A stretch of 13,177 bases of DNA, taken from positions 1 through 13,177 of the forward strand of contig DYTM01000016.1 in assembly GCA_020725985.1 (NCBI GenBank), in the 5' to 3' direction. The notes beneath the pieces are model-generated. The model ran no database searches. It saw nothing but the letters and a program-made list of their open reading frames with translations, and had not been told where the DNA came from. The translations under genes were made by a program, and so were the position numbers. The DNA is from Methanomassiliicoccus sp. GTDB taxonomy: Archaea; Thermoplasmatota; Thermoplasmata; Methanomassiliicoccales; JACIVX01. This document shows positions 6,956 through 13,177 of this stretch, one piece after another; positions within the stretch are counted from its first letter, which is position 1; every line of letters starts with the position of its first letter.

Positions 6956-7927
6956 ATGAAAGCGAAGAAGCGATTCGTCAAGGACCTGCTGGTGGGGGAG
7001 GAGGTCGATGACCTCTTCTCTGTGAAGTTCAAGAAGCCTCCTCGGCAATACAGCAAGGGATTCATGTTCGAGGCGAGAGTCTCGGACCGGACTGGGCAGA
7101 TTAACGTCAAGTTTTGGGGGAGCTCGAATGAAGAGGAGGTGAAGAAGGCATACGAGCTCGTCAAGATGGACGAGGTGTTGAGGGTGAGAGGGCTCGTCTC
7201 GGAGTACAGGGAGGTGCTTGAGATTGGAGTCAGCGCGGACAAGGGGGGCATGCTCTCACCGGTAGCCCAGACCGAGTATCGTATCGAGGACTTCGTCGGG
7301 TCGAGCTCAAAGGACATCGCTCAGATGATGACCGCTCTCGACTCGTTCATCAGTCAGGTCGAGGATCCGATGCTCAAATCCCTCCTCTCCTCCTTCTTCT
7401 CGAACGATGATTTCGTCGAAAGATTCAGGAGCGCACCGGCCTCGATATCGATCCACGCGAACTGGATCGGCGGATTGCTGGAGCACACCCTCAACGTCCT
7501 CCAGATATGCGACCTCTACTCGAGAATCTATCCCGGAATGGACCGGGATCTGCTTCTCGCCGGGGCGGTACTGCACGACATCGGCAAGGTCGAAGAGTAC
7601 AGGACAACAACGAGCATCGACGAGACCGTGGACGGGATGCTCCGGGGGCATCTGACGATAGGCGCGGAGATGGTGACGAAGGCGTGCGACTCCATTCCGG
7701 GGTTCCCGGAGAATCTCAAGCTGAAGTTGGCTCATATGGTCCTCAGCCATCATTGCAGGCCGGAGTTCGGATCCCCGAAGGCGCCGATGTTCCCTGAGGC
7801 GATGGCGGTCTACCTCGCAGACGATGCTGACTCCCGGATCGAGCAGTACGTGCGCGCCAAAGAAGAGGCGCAGACCGAGGACCTATTCGTCTACTCGAAG
7901 AGGCTCGGGTCGATCTACCTGGGCTGA
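6956..7927 (+). CDS. OB-fold plus HD-domain 3'-5' exoribonuclease (YhaM-like)
   Basis: A 323-residue protein of YhaM/CBF1 type. Residues about 10-95 form an OB-fold nucleic-acid-binding domain (FMFEARVSDRTGQINVKFWG at 36-55). Residues about 165-300 form the HD phosphohydrolase domain: His177 in GLLEHTLNV, His207-Asp208 in AVLHDIGK, His232 in GHLTIGAE, His265/His266 in LSHHCRPEFGS and Asp289-Asp290 in YLADDADSR. This is the full metal-ligand set and the order seen in Gram-positive YhaM, which degrades RNA or ssDNA from the 3' end. Size agrees with the family. No convincing TATA box occurs in the 41-base gap after the SprT-like gene, so it probably belongs to the same transcript. Its 3' end overlaps the convergent YkgJ-like gene by 13 bases. 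Confidence 0.9.
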   Translation: MKAKKRFVKDLLVGEEVDDLFSVKFKKPPRQYSKGFMFEARVSDRTGQINVKFWGSSNEEEVKKAYELVKMDEVLRVRGLVSEYREVLEIGVSADKGGMLSPVAQTEYRIEDFVGSSSKDIAQMMTALDSFISQVEDPMLKSLLSSFFSNDDFVERFRSAPASISIHANWIGGLLEHTLNVLQICDLYSRIYPGMDRDLLLAGAVLHDIGKVEEYRTTTSIDETVDGMLRGHLTIGAEMVTKACDSIPGFPENLKLKLAHMVLSHHCRPEFGSPKAPMFPEAMAVYLADDADSRIEQYVRAKEEAQTEDLFVYSKRLGSIYLG

Positions 7928-8199
7928 CCCTCCTCCACTACCTCGAAGACGTACGAGCACCTGTCGAGCCCCTCCATCTGGTCGGGATGCCAGGGGAATG
8001 CGGCGCAGAAGGGGGGCCTTCTGTCATGGATCGTGCAGGTCCAGATACCGTCGATGCTGACGAGAAATTGGCACTGGCCGTTCTCCGGAAGGCCGTTCTC
8101 CAGATAGAAGCTCCTGGCCTCCTCGTCGACGTGGAAGAAGCGAGGCTTGCAGCAGTCACCGCACCGGTTGCACTCGCCCTTCCGATCATAGGTCGGCAT
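7915..8199 (-). CDS. YkgJ-family cysteine-cluster protein
   Basis: A small protein of 94 residues with the YkgJ signature: C10-x2-C13-x2-C16-C17 (CNRCGDCC), then Cys43, Cys55 and Cys65 in a context of CTIHDRRPPFCAAFPW. The family is predicted to bind zinc or an iron-sulphur cluster; its biochemical role is not settled. An in-frame GTG at 8220 would add seven residues. I prefer the ATG at 8199 because a weak ACAAAT on the minus strand lies about 29 bases upstream, the leaderless spacing seen at other genes here, but this is not decisive. The gene converges on the exoribonuclease gene with a 13-base overlap and diverges from the NTPase gene across a long non-coding stretch. Confidence 0.85.
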   Translation of the reverse strand: MPTYDRKGECNRCGDCCKPRFFHVDEEARSFYLENGLPENGQCQFLVSIDGIWTCTIHDRRPPFCAAFPWHPDQMEGLDRCSYVFEVVEEGQPR

Positions 8200-8288
8200 G
8201 ATCGGTATGTCATCCCCCACCCCGGATTTGTCGTTTTCCTTTCGAAGATCGGGGAATGCGGAGCTTCACGTCGAAGAACGGGAGGTGT

Positions 8289-8357
8289 CCCCCAGCCCTA
8301 ACAGATTGGTTCATGGAAGGGCATCGCCCGCCTCCCCACACTGACCCAGGCTGGGGG
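8289..8357. repeat. Long-range inverted repeat, 9-base arms
   Basis: CCCCCAGCC at 8289-8297 is perfectly complementary to GGCTGGGGG at 8349-8357. The 51 bases between them contain a smaller palindrome, GGGC-ATC-GCCC (8319-8329), so the segment can fold as a stem with an inner hairpin. Confidence 0.55.
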
Positions 8358-8430
8358 TTGTTGTGCACCGGGGTTGGTCTCCAGTCATGACCCGACGTCC
8401 CGTCGCCGTTCCTGAAGCGACCCATTCTAA

Positions 8431-8515
8431 CGATGCACTGTTCACCCTCGGATTTTCGCGGGGACGAAGTGTCGTCCCCGGACCTCCGAGGGCAGGATTC
8501 TTTACGGTGCCATCG
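8431..8515. repeat. Three-tier nested inverted repeat (candidate structured RNA)
   Basis: The inner stem pairs 8459-8467 with 8472-8480 (CGGGGACGA / TCGTCCCCG, 9 pairs, AGTG loop). Around it 8445-8452 pairs with 8485-8492 (CCCTCGGA / TCCGAGGG, 8 pairs). The outermost segment, CGATGCAC at 8431-8438, pairs with 8507-8515 around one bulged C. Three nested perfect or near-perfect stems in 85 bases suggest a rod-like RNA. The transcribed strand cannot be fixed from sequence. Confidence 0.55.
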
Positions 8516-8540
8516 CTAATAACCCTTTCGCCGACGATAC

Positions 8541-8547
8541 AGTTAAT
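8541..8547 (+). promoter_or_regulatory. Putative TATA box of the NTPase gene, possibly bidirectional
   Basis: AGTTAAT centred 28 bases before the ATG at 8572, matching leaderless spacing. Its complement ATTAACT is similarly AT-rich, and the same distance leftward falls at about 8516, the edge of the nested inverted repeat. It might therefore fire in both directions (inference). Confidence 0.45.
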
Positions 8548-8571
8548 CCTGGGGAATCGCCTCCTTGATTC

Positions 8572-9129
8572 ATGCCTCCCGCTCCGACGGCTCTCAAGAA
8601 GAATGTGCTTCTCACCGGGGCACCGGGCATTGGGAAGACGACAGCGATGATCAGGATCGCGAGCGCACTCGGGGCGGAGGGCGGCGGGTTCTTCACCGAG
8701 GAGATACGGGAGGGAAAGGAGCGGAAGGGATTCAGGATCGTCACGATCGATGGTCGGACGGGTCTGCTCGCTCATGTCTCCTTCGGCTCTGGACCGAGGG
8801 TGGGGCGGTACAGGGTGAACATCTCGGACCTGGAAGGCGTTGCGGTCAGGGCGATCGACGATGCCGTCGGGGCTAGTAAGATCGTCCTCGTTGACGAGAT
8901 CGGTTTGATGGAGTTGTTCTCGGAGTCCTTTCGGACCGCGATCATCAAAGCCCTCGATTCCCCGACCGGGGTCGTAGCAACAATCAGGGAGAAGCCGGAG
9001 CCCTTCTGCGATTCGATCAAAGCAAGGGAGGACTGCGACCTCATCGAGATCACCCTGGCCAACCGGGAGACTGTGCCGGGAATCGTCCTCGAGCACCTGC
9101 GAAGGTTCATATCTAGTGGCGGCCAATAG
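8572..9129 (+). CDS. THEP1-family nucleoside-triphosphatase
   Basis: A 185-residue P-loop NTPase, the typical length for THEP1-type proteins. Walker A is GAPGIGKTT at 16-24; GGGFFTEEIREG follows at 38-49, a family hallmark; Walker B is IVLVDEIGLMEL at 104-115, with the glycine and acidic pair of this family. Homologues hydrolyse ATP, GTP and other NTPs to NDPs slowly; the cellular role is poorly known, and nucleic-acid or nucleotide maintenance has been suggested. The ATG at 8572 lies 28 bases from a TATA-like box, consistent with a leaderless mRNA. The DUF72 gene starts only eight bases after the stop, so the two are probably co-transcribed. Confidence 0.9.
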   Translation: MPPAPTALKKNVLLTGAPGIGKTTAMIRIASALGAEGGGFFTEEIREGKERKGFRIVTIDGRTGLLAHVSFGSGPRVGRYRVNISDLEGVAVRAIDDAVGASKIVLVDEIGLMELFSESFRTAIIKALDSPTGVVATIREKPEPFCDSIKAREDCDLIEITLANRETVPGIVLEHLRRFISSGGQ

Positions 9130-9137
9130 AATCGGGA

Positions 9138-10127
9138 ATGACTGTGCTCGTCGGCTGCAGCGGTTGGTCATACGACGACTGGGTCGGACGGTTCTATCCG
9201 CTCGACCTCGCCCAGAAGCGAGGGGAATGGCTCCACTACTACGCCCAGTACTTCAGGACGACAGAGATCAACAGCACCTTCTACAGGCCTCCCAGCGAGT
9301 TCCTCGTAAGATCCTGGATCGCCAAGGCGTCCTCTCTGGAGGAGTTTGAGTTCTCGGTCAAGCTCCCCCAACTTATCACCCACGATTCGATAGTGCAGGG
9401 GAGGGCGGAAACGGCCGCAAAGCAGGCCGCCTCATTCGAGGAGATATGCGTCGCTCCCCTGGCGAAGGTAGGTCTCCTCGGATCGGTCCTGGTCCAGCTT
9501 TCCCCTCACTTCAAGAACGAAGGCGCGGCGATGTCCGACCTGTCTTCCCTTCTGGAAGTCGTTTCATGCGACAAGTACCGATACGCCGTGGAGTTCCGAC
9601 ACAGGTCCTGGGTGGACGATTCCGGCAGGGAGATCGTCGGGGAGGCGCTCGACCTCCTCAGGAGCCGTAATGTCGCTGCTGTAGTGGTCGACAGCCCCGG
9701 GTTTCCGATCACCAGAACCGCCACGGCCGATCACTCCTACCTCCACATGCATGGGAGGAACTACGACATCTGGTATGCGGATGAGAAGGAGGACGACTAC
9801 CGCATCAACCGCTACGACTACCTGTACTCGGAGGAGCAGCTCAGACCGTGGCAGGGAAGGCTCCGAGACATCCAGAGGGGGACCGACATCGTCCGGGTGT
9901 ACTTCAACAACCACGGGAGGGCGAAGGCCGTCAAGAACGCGTTCCAGATGATGGACATGCTTTCGATTCCACATCGGCAGAAGGAGATCCAGCTCCAGGA
10001 TCAGATGACCCTCGGCAGCTTCGGCAGATCCCGGGGGGAGGAGGTAGGGGCAAACCATAACCTTCAAATTCCCGGACCAAATACCGCGGGCACGAACACC
10101 AGTCGAACAGATGAGAGGGAGTCGTGA
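9138..10127 (+). CDS. DUF72 family protein (TIM-barrel fold)
   Basis: A 329-residue DUF72 protein. Family segments are VGCSGWSYDDWVGRFYP (5-21), EINSTFYRPPS (43-53), FSVKLPQLITHD (72-83), VEFRHRSW (151-158), YLHMHGRN (201-208) and VYFNNHGRAKAVKNA (254-268). DUF72 proteins adopt a TIM barrel resembling the xylose isomerase/endonuclease IV group, but no reaction is established. The conserved fold ends near residue 277; the remaining 50 or so residues are Gln/Gly/Asn-rich and look like a low-complexity tail, longer than usual for the family, and their coding region includes a possible promoter for the next gene. It follows the NTPase gene by eight bases (likely operon), and the next gene starts one base after its stop. 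Confidence 0.9.
   Translation: MTVLVGCSGWSYDDWVGRFYPLDLAQKRGEWLHYYAQYFRTTEINSTFYRPPSEFLVRSWIAKASSLEEFEFSVKLPQLITHDSIVQGRAETAAKQAASFEEICVAPLAKVGLLGSVLVQLSPHFKNEGAAMSDLSSLLEVVSCDKYRYAVEFRHRSWVDDSGREIVGEALDLLRSRNVAAVVVDSPGFPITRTATADHSYLHMHGRNYDIWYADEKEDDYRINRYDYLYSEEQLRPWQGRLRDIQRGTDIVRVYFNNHGRAKAVKNAFQMMDMLSIPHRQKEIQLQDQMTLGSFGRSRGEEVGANHNLQIPGPNTAGTNTSRTDERES
10078..10084 (+). promoter_or_regulatory. Possible TATA box for the acyl-CoA synthetase operon
   Basis: CAAATAC, inside the end of the DUF72 gene. It would place transcription start near 10109, giving a leader of about 20 bases before the ATG at 10129. It is a weak match, and read-through from the DUF72 gene is an equal possibility. Confidence 0.25.
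10115..10121 (+). promoter_or_regulatory. Ribosome binding site selecting the ATG at 10129
   Basis: GAGGGAG, seven bases upstream of the ATG at 10129. It favours this start over the in-frame ATG at 10111, which also would add six residues before the conserved MKALFEPQSIAIVG beginning. Confidence 0.6.
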
Positions 10128-10128
10128 G

Positions 10129-12228
10129 ATGAAGGCGCTATTCGAGCCTCAGTCAATTGCCATCGTGGGCGCGGCCAGAGAGGAATCGAAGGTCGGCCAC
10201 GTCGTTGTCAAGAACCTCATCGCCTCGGGATTCAAAGGGAAGCTCTACCCGGTCAATCCCAAGGCGGACGAGATCCTCGGTCTCAAATGTTATCCGTCAA
10301 TAGGCACGGTCCCGGACAGAATCGAACTCGCGATCATCGTCATCCCGAATGTCCTCGTTCCCCGAGTCATGGAGGAGGCGGGGCAGAAGGGGGTGCGGTC
10401 GATCATCATAATCACCTCCGGGTTCAAGGAGAGCGGCAAGGAGGGCGCCGAGCTCGAGAGGAAGGTGGGCGAGATCGGAAGGAAGTACGGAATGAACATC
10501 CTCGGCCCGAACTGCCTCGGCCTCATCAACACCCATCACGACATGAATGCCACCTTCACCGGCAACTACCCGAAAAAAGGGCCGATAGCGATCACGTCCC
10601 AGTCGGGCGCCATCTGCACCACTATCCTCGACTGGGCCTCGGAGAACAACATGGGGTTCTCCAAGTTCATCAGCGTCGGGAACAAGGTGGACATCGACGA
10701 GGCCGATCTCCTCGCCTACCTGCGGGGGGACGAGCACACGAAGGTTGTCGCGATGTACATAGAGGGCACCGACCGAGGCGTCGAGTTCATGCGCCAGGCC
10801 GCCGAGACGACAAGATCCAAGCCGATCCTCGCACTCAAGGCTGGGAGGACAAGTTCCGGGGCGAAGGCCGCCTCATCGCACACCGGAGCCCTCTCCGGAA
10901 GCGACGCCGTGTACGACGCGGCGATGGAACAATCCGGAATAGTCAGAGTGAAGGCGATCGATGACCTCTTCGACCTCCTCCTCGCCTTCGCGAACATGCC
11001 GCTTCCTGAAGGGGACAGGGTGGCGATAGTCACCAACGCCGGCGGCCTTGGAGTGATGGCTGCGGACGCCGCCTCGGATCACGGACTGACGCTCGCCTCC
11101 CTCGCCCCCGAGACGATCGCGACGCTGAAGGGGAAGCTGCCGGAGCAGGCCAACTTCTACAACCCAGTCGACGTCATCGGGGACGCGGACGCGGCGAGAT
11201 ACGAGTTCGCGATCAGGACCGTCATGGACGACCCGAACGTCTCATGCATCGCCGTCATGCTCGCCCCGACCGACCTCGTTGATATCCCCTCCACGGCGAA
11301 GATACTCGCCTCGTTCGCCGGCGAGACGAAGATCCCGATCGTCGCGGCGTTCGTTGGAGGGGAGGACTGCGCCGAGGGGATCGAGATCATGCGGAAAGCG
11401 GGGATTCCGAACTACGGCTCCCCGGACCGTGCGATGGGGGCGCTCAGCGGCATGGCTGAGTACGCCCGGCTCAGGAACTCCAGGACGGACACCGAGATCG
11501 TCAGTGTGGAGGGAGACAAGGCCCGGGTCAGGGAGTTGCTCGACCGGGTGAGGTCCGAGGGGAGGATGTCCCTGAGCGAGGACGAGGGCAAGGAGCTGTT
11601 CAAGGCATACGGCATCCCGGTCCCGGGGGAGGGCATGGCCAAGGACTCTCAGGAGGCGGTGGAGATCGCCGAGCGCCTCGGGTACCCGGTCGTCATGAAG
11701 GTCGCCTCCCCAGATATCTTCCACAAGACCGATGTGGGAGGGGTGGCGGTCAACGTTTCCTCGGCGGAAGAGGTGAGGACCCAGTTCGATCTCATCATTA
11801 GCCGCTGCAGGATCAGGATGCCCCAAGCCAGGATATTGGGAATTTCCATTCAGCAAATGATAAGCGGACGCGAGGTCATCGTCGGCATGGTGAGGGACAA
11901 TCAGTTCGGTCCGGTGATCACCTTCGGTCTTGGCGGAATATTCGTCGAGATCATGAAGGACGTCACACAGAGAATCGCCCCTCTGACCCGCTCGGAGGTG
12001 AACAGGATGATCCAGTCGATCAAGGCTTATCCGATACTCACCGGGGCGAGGGGGAGGAGGCCGGCCGACGTCGACTCGCTCAGGGAGGTCATCTTCAGTG
12101 TGGCGCAGATTGCCCTGGACTTCCCGGAGATATCGGAACTCGAGATCAATCCCGTCATTGTTGGGGACGAAGGAAAGGGTTGCGGCGCCGTGGACGCGCT
12201 CGTGACCATAGGGAGGGAAAGCAAGTGA
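10129..12228 (+). CDS. ADP-forming acetate/acyl-CoA ligase, fused alpha-beta subunits
   Basis: A 699-residue fusion of the two chains of archaeal ADP-forming acetyl-CoA synthetase, the usual length. The alpha part has a Rossmann CoA-binding domain (SIAIVGAAREES at 9-20, GPNCLG at 126-131), then SQSGA (157-161) and the phosphohistidine region SSHTGALSGSD (His251). The beta ATP-grasp part (about 470-690) has VMKVASPDIFHKTDVGG with the second conserved His (532), FGPVITFGLGGIFVE (593-607) and ELEINP (670-675). The enzyme converts acyl-CoA, ADP and phosphate to acid, CoA and ATP by relay of phosphate between histidines, the main ATP-yielding step in archaeal fermentation of sugars and amino acids. 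Acetyl-CoA is likely but the acyl preference is not readable. The stop codon overlaps the next gene's GTG start, indicating translational coupling. Confidence 0.93.
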   Translation: MKALFEPQSIAIVGAAREESKVGHVVVKNLIASGFKGKLYPVNPKADEILGLKCYPSIGTVPDRIELAIIVIPNVLVPRVMEEAGQKGVRSIIIITSGFKESGKEGAELERKVGEIGRKYGMNILGPNCLGLINTHHDMNATFTGNYPKKGPIAITSQSGAICTTILDWASENNMGFSKFISVGNKVDIDEADLLAYLRGDEHTKVVAMYIEGTDRGVEFMRQAAETTRSKPILALKAGRTSSGAKAASSHTGALSGSDAVYDAAMEQSGIVRVKAIDDLFDLLLAFANMPLPEGDRVAIVTNAGGLGVMAADAASDHGLTLASLAPETIATLKGKLPEQANFYNPVDVIGDADAARYEFAIRTVMDDPNVSCIAVMLAPTDLVDIPSTAKILASFAGETKIPIVAAFVGGEDCAEGIEIMRKAGIPNYGSPDRAMGALSGMAEYARLRNSRTDTEIVSVEGDKARVRELLDRVRSEGRMSLSEDEGKELFKAYGIPVPGEGMAKDSQEAVEIAERLGYPVVMKVASPDIFHKTDVGGVAVNVSSAEEVRTQFDLIISRCRIRMPQARILGISIQQMISGREVIVGMVRDNQFGPVITFGLGGIFVEIMKDVTQRIAPLTRSEVNRMIQSIKAYPILTGARGRRPADVDSLREVIFSVAQIALDFPEISELEINPVIVGDEGKGCGAVDALVTIGRESK

Positions 12229-13177
12229 AGGCACTGTATATAGGAGCAGTTGTGGAAAGGTCAGGGAAGACGATGCTGGCTCTTGGCTTGGCCAAGAACT
12301 GTCCGGGCAGGGTGGGCTATTTCAAGCCCTTCAAGGAGGACGTCATATCGATAGGCAACCGGGTTGTGGACATGGACGCCCATCTGATGAAGAAAGCCCT
12401 CAACCTCGAGCTGGACGAGGAGGCGCTCTCCCCGTGCAGGTACGACATCTTCAGGCCGACGACGATGGATCGGGTGGTGAAGTCGTACGACAAGGCGAAG
12501 TGCGACTGCGACTACATGTTCATCGAGGGAGCTCACCTCATTCAGACTGGATATCTTCACAACGTCTCCGGGCTGGCGATCTCCGAGGCCGTTGGCGCAG
12601 AGGTCATCCTCGTGACGACCTCTCAACCCCAATGGCTCGAGAGAGTCGGCATGCTGAAGCGGCTGATGGAGTGCGCGTACAAGATCGACTTCAAAGGGAT
12701 CGTCCTCAACCAGACCGACGATCCGGCGTACGAGGCTCTTCTCAAGGAAAAGGGGATCAACGTGCTCGGCTCCATCCCGACGATGAAGCAGCTGAAGTAC
12801 TTCCGGGTCAAGGAGGTTGCCGAGGCGCTCGGCGCGGACATCGTCGTCGGTGAAGAGGGATTGAACAAAGTGGTGGAGGATGTCACCATCGGGGCGATGA
12901 GGCCGGAGAGCGCGATCAAGTACCTGAGGAGGCTCGCCAAAAAGGCGGTCATCACCGGCGGGGACCGGCCGGATATCCAGATGGCCGCGTTGTCGACCGA
13001 TACCTCGTGCATCATACTGACCGGAGGTTTCTATCCTGAGAAGACCGTCATCGCGAAGGCATACGAGGAACAGGTACCTGTGCTGCTCGTCAGGTATGAC
13101 ACCATGACGACCGCGGAGATGGTGGAGCATCTCATCGCCAGGATCGATCCGGACGATCAGGCGAAGGTGGACATGAT
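12225..13177 (+). CDS. BioD-like P-loop plus DRTGG-domain protein (phosphotransacetylase N-terminal module), 3' truncated
   Basis: Open to the right edge, 317 residues visible. Residues 1-190 form a BioD-like P-loop domain: a divergent Walker A (GAVVERSGKT at 7-16), YFKPFKEDV at 32-40 and FIEGAHL at 99-105. A DRTGG domain follows at about 196-307, with VVEDVTIGAM (216-225), VITGGDRPDIQMAAL (242-256) and IILTGGFYP (263-271). The same domain pair forms the N-terminal regulatory part of long bacterial phosphotransacetylases; whether a catalytic domain follows here cannot be seen. The GTG start shares four bases (GTGA) with the ligase stop codon, so the protein is very likely made with that enzyme and may regulate it or act on the same acetyl-CoA node (inference). 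Confidence 0.85.
   Translation, partial: MKALYIGAVVERSGKTMLALGLAKNCPGRVGYFKPFKEDVISIGNRVVDMDAHLMKKALNLELDEEALSPCRYDIFRPTTMDRVVKSYDKAKCDCDYMFIEGAHLIQTGYLHNVSGLAISEAVGAEVILVTTSQPQWLERVGMLKRLMECAYKIDFKGIVLNQTDDPAYEALLKEKGINVLGSIPTMKQLKYFRVKEVAEALGADIVVGEEGLNKVVEDVTIGAMRPESAIKYLRRLAKKAVITGGDRPDIQMAALSTDTSCIILTGGFYPEKTVIAKAYEEQVPVLLVRYDTMTTAEMVEHLIARIDPDDQAKVDM

Larger units (their letters stand above)
8221..8571. other. Non-coding 350-base stretch with nested inverted repeats
   Basis: No convincing gene was found on either strand; the short open frames here lack family motifs and a credible start context. The stretch holds two sets of inverted repeats (8289-8357 and 8431-8515) and the NTPase promoter (8541-8547). 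No known RNA family (tRNA, RNase P, SRP RNA, a recognised riboswitch) could be assigned by eye. It could be a small structured RNA gene, a structured leader of the YkgJ-like gene on the minus strand, or a repetitive element. Confidence 0.5.

Noticed and set aside
8210..8425. Minus-strand 71-codon open frame in the intergenic stretch
   Set aside because: Gly/Pro/Arg-rich, no family resemblance, overlaps inverted repeats and the YkgJ-like start; more likely non-coding.
8460..8479. The strong GC hairpin as an intrinsic terminator
   Set aside because: No T-run follows on either strand, and archaeal termination relies on T-runs rather than hairpins; it fits better as part of a larger fold.
8311..9171. 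Minus-strand open frame of 286 codons across the NTPase gene and intergenic repeats
   Set aside because: It lies opposite an intact THEP1 NTPase with both Walker motifs, and its product resembles no family I know.
11242..12234. Minus-strand open frame of 330 codons opposite the acyl-CoA ligase
   Set aside because: His/Asp/Arg/Leu-rich product with no motif; the plus strand holds a complete ATP-grasp domain.
12261..13130. Minus-strand open frame of 289 codons opposite the BioD-DRTGG gene
   Set aside because: Mirror image of a clear coding frame; composition dominated by Arg, His, Leu and Asp.

Overview
The window looks archaeal, most likely a euryarchaeote of Thermoplasmatota type (the lineage is a low-confidence inference). 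Supporting signs are a fused ADP-forming acyl-CoA synthetase, a THEP1-type NTPase, an OB-HD exoribonuclease, AGG/AGA-rich coding sequence, and TTTAAA- or CAAATAT-like TATA boxes about 28-32 bases upstream of several start codons, which suggests leaderless mRNAs. No rRNA, tRNA, CRISPR array, insertion sequence or phage gene was seen. Both ends cut through genes.

Layout. (1) 1-594, plus strand: the C-terminal end of a lactate racemase (LarA)-like protein, then a free-standing UxaA-type SAF-domain protein, probably one hydroxyacid or sugar-acid module. (2) 742-4448, plus strand: an MFS transporter, then an APC-type amino acid permease fused to two C-terminal universal stress protein (USP) domains. 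(3) 4384-7927: a minus-strand DHH/DHHA1 phosphoesterase diverges from a plus-strand run of a DUF429 RNase H-fold protein, a SprT-like zinc metallopeptidase and an OB-HD exoribonuclease. This is a nucleic-acid and protein processing island. (4) 7915-8571: a minus-strand YkgJ-type cysteine-cluster protein and a 350-base non-coding stretch rich in nested inverted repeats. (5) 8572-10127: a THEP1 NTPase and a DUF72 TIM-barrel protein. (6) 10129-13177: a fused alpha-beta ADP-forming acetate-CoA ligase whose stop codon overlaps the start of a BioD-like/DRTGG protein, which runs off the right edge.

How the genes work together. The last pair converts acetyl-CoA (or another acyl-CoA) to acid plus ATP, next to a module known from the regulatory N-terminus of bacterial phosphotransacetylase. 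The transporters would supply amino acids whose fermentation feeds such an enzyme (inference). The central island joins four hydrolases of DNA, RNA or protein. The nuclease-like DUF429 gene and the SprT-like protease are translationally coupled. The strongest candidates for something undescribed are that coupled pair, the structured intergenic element at 8289-8515, and the DHH protein with an altered first metal-binding motif.
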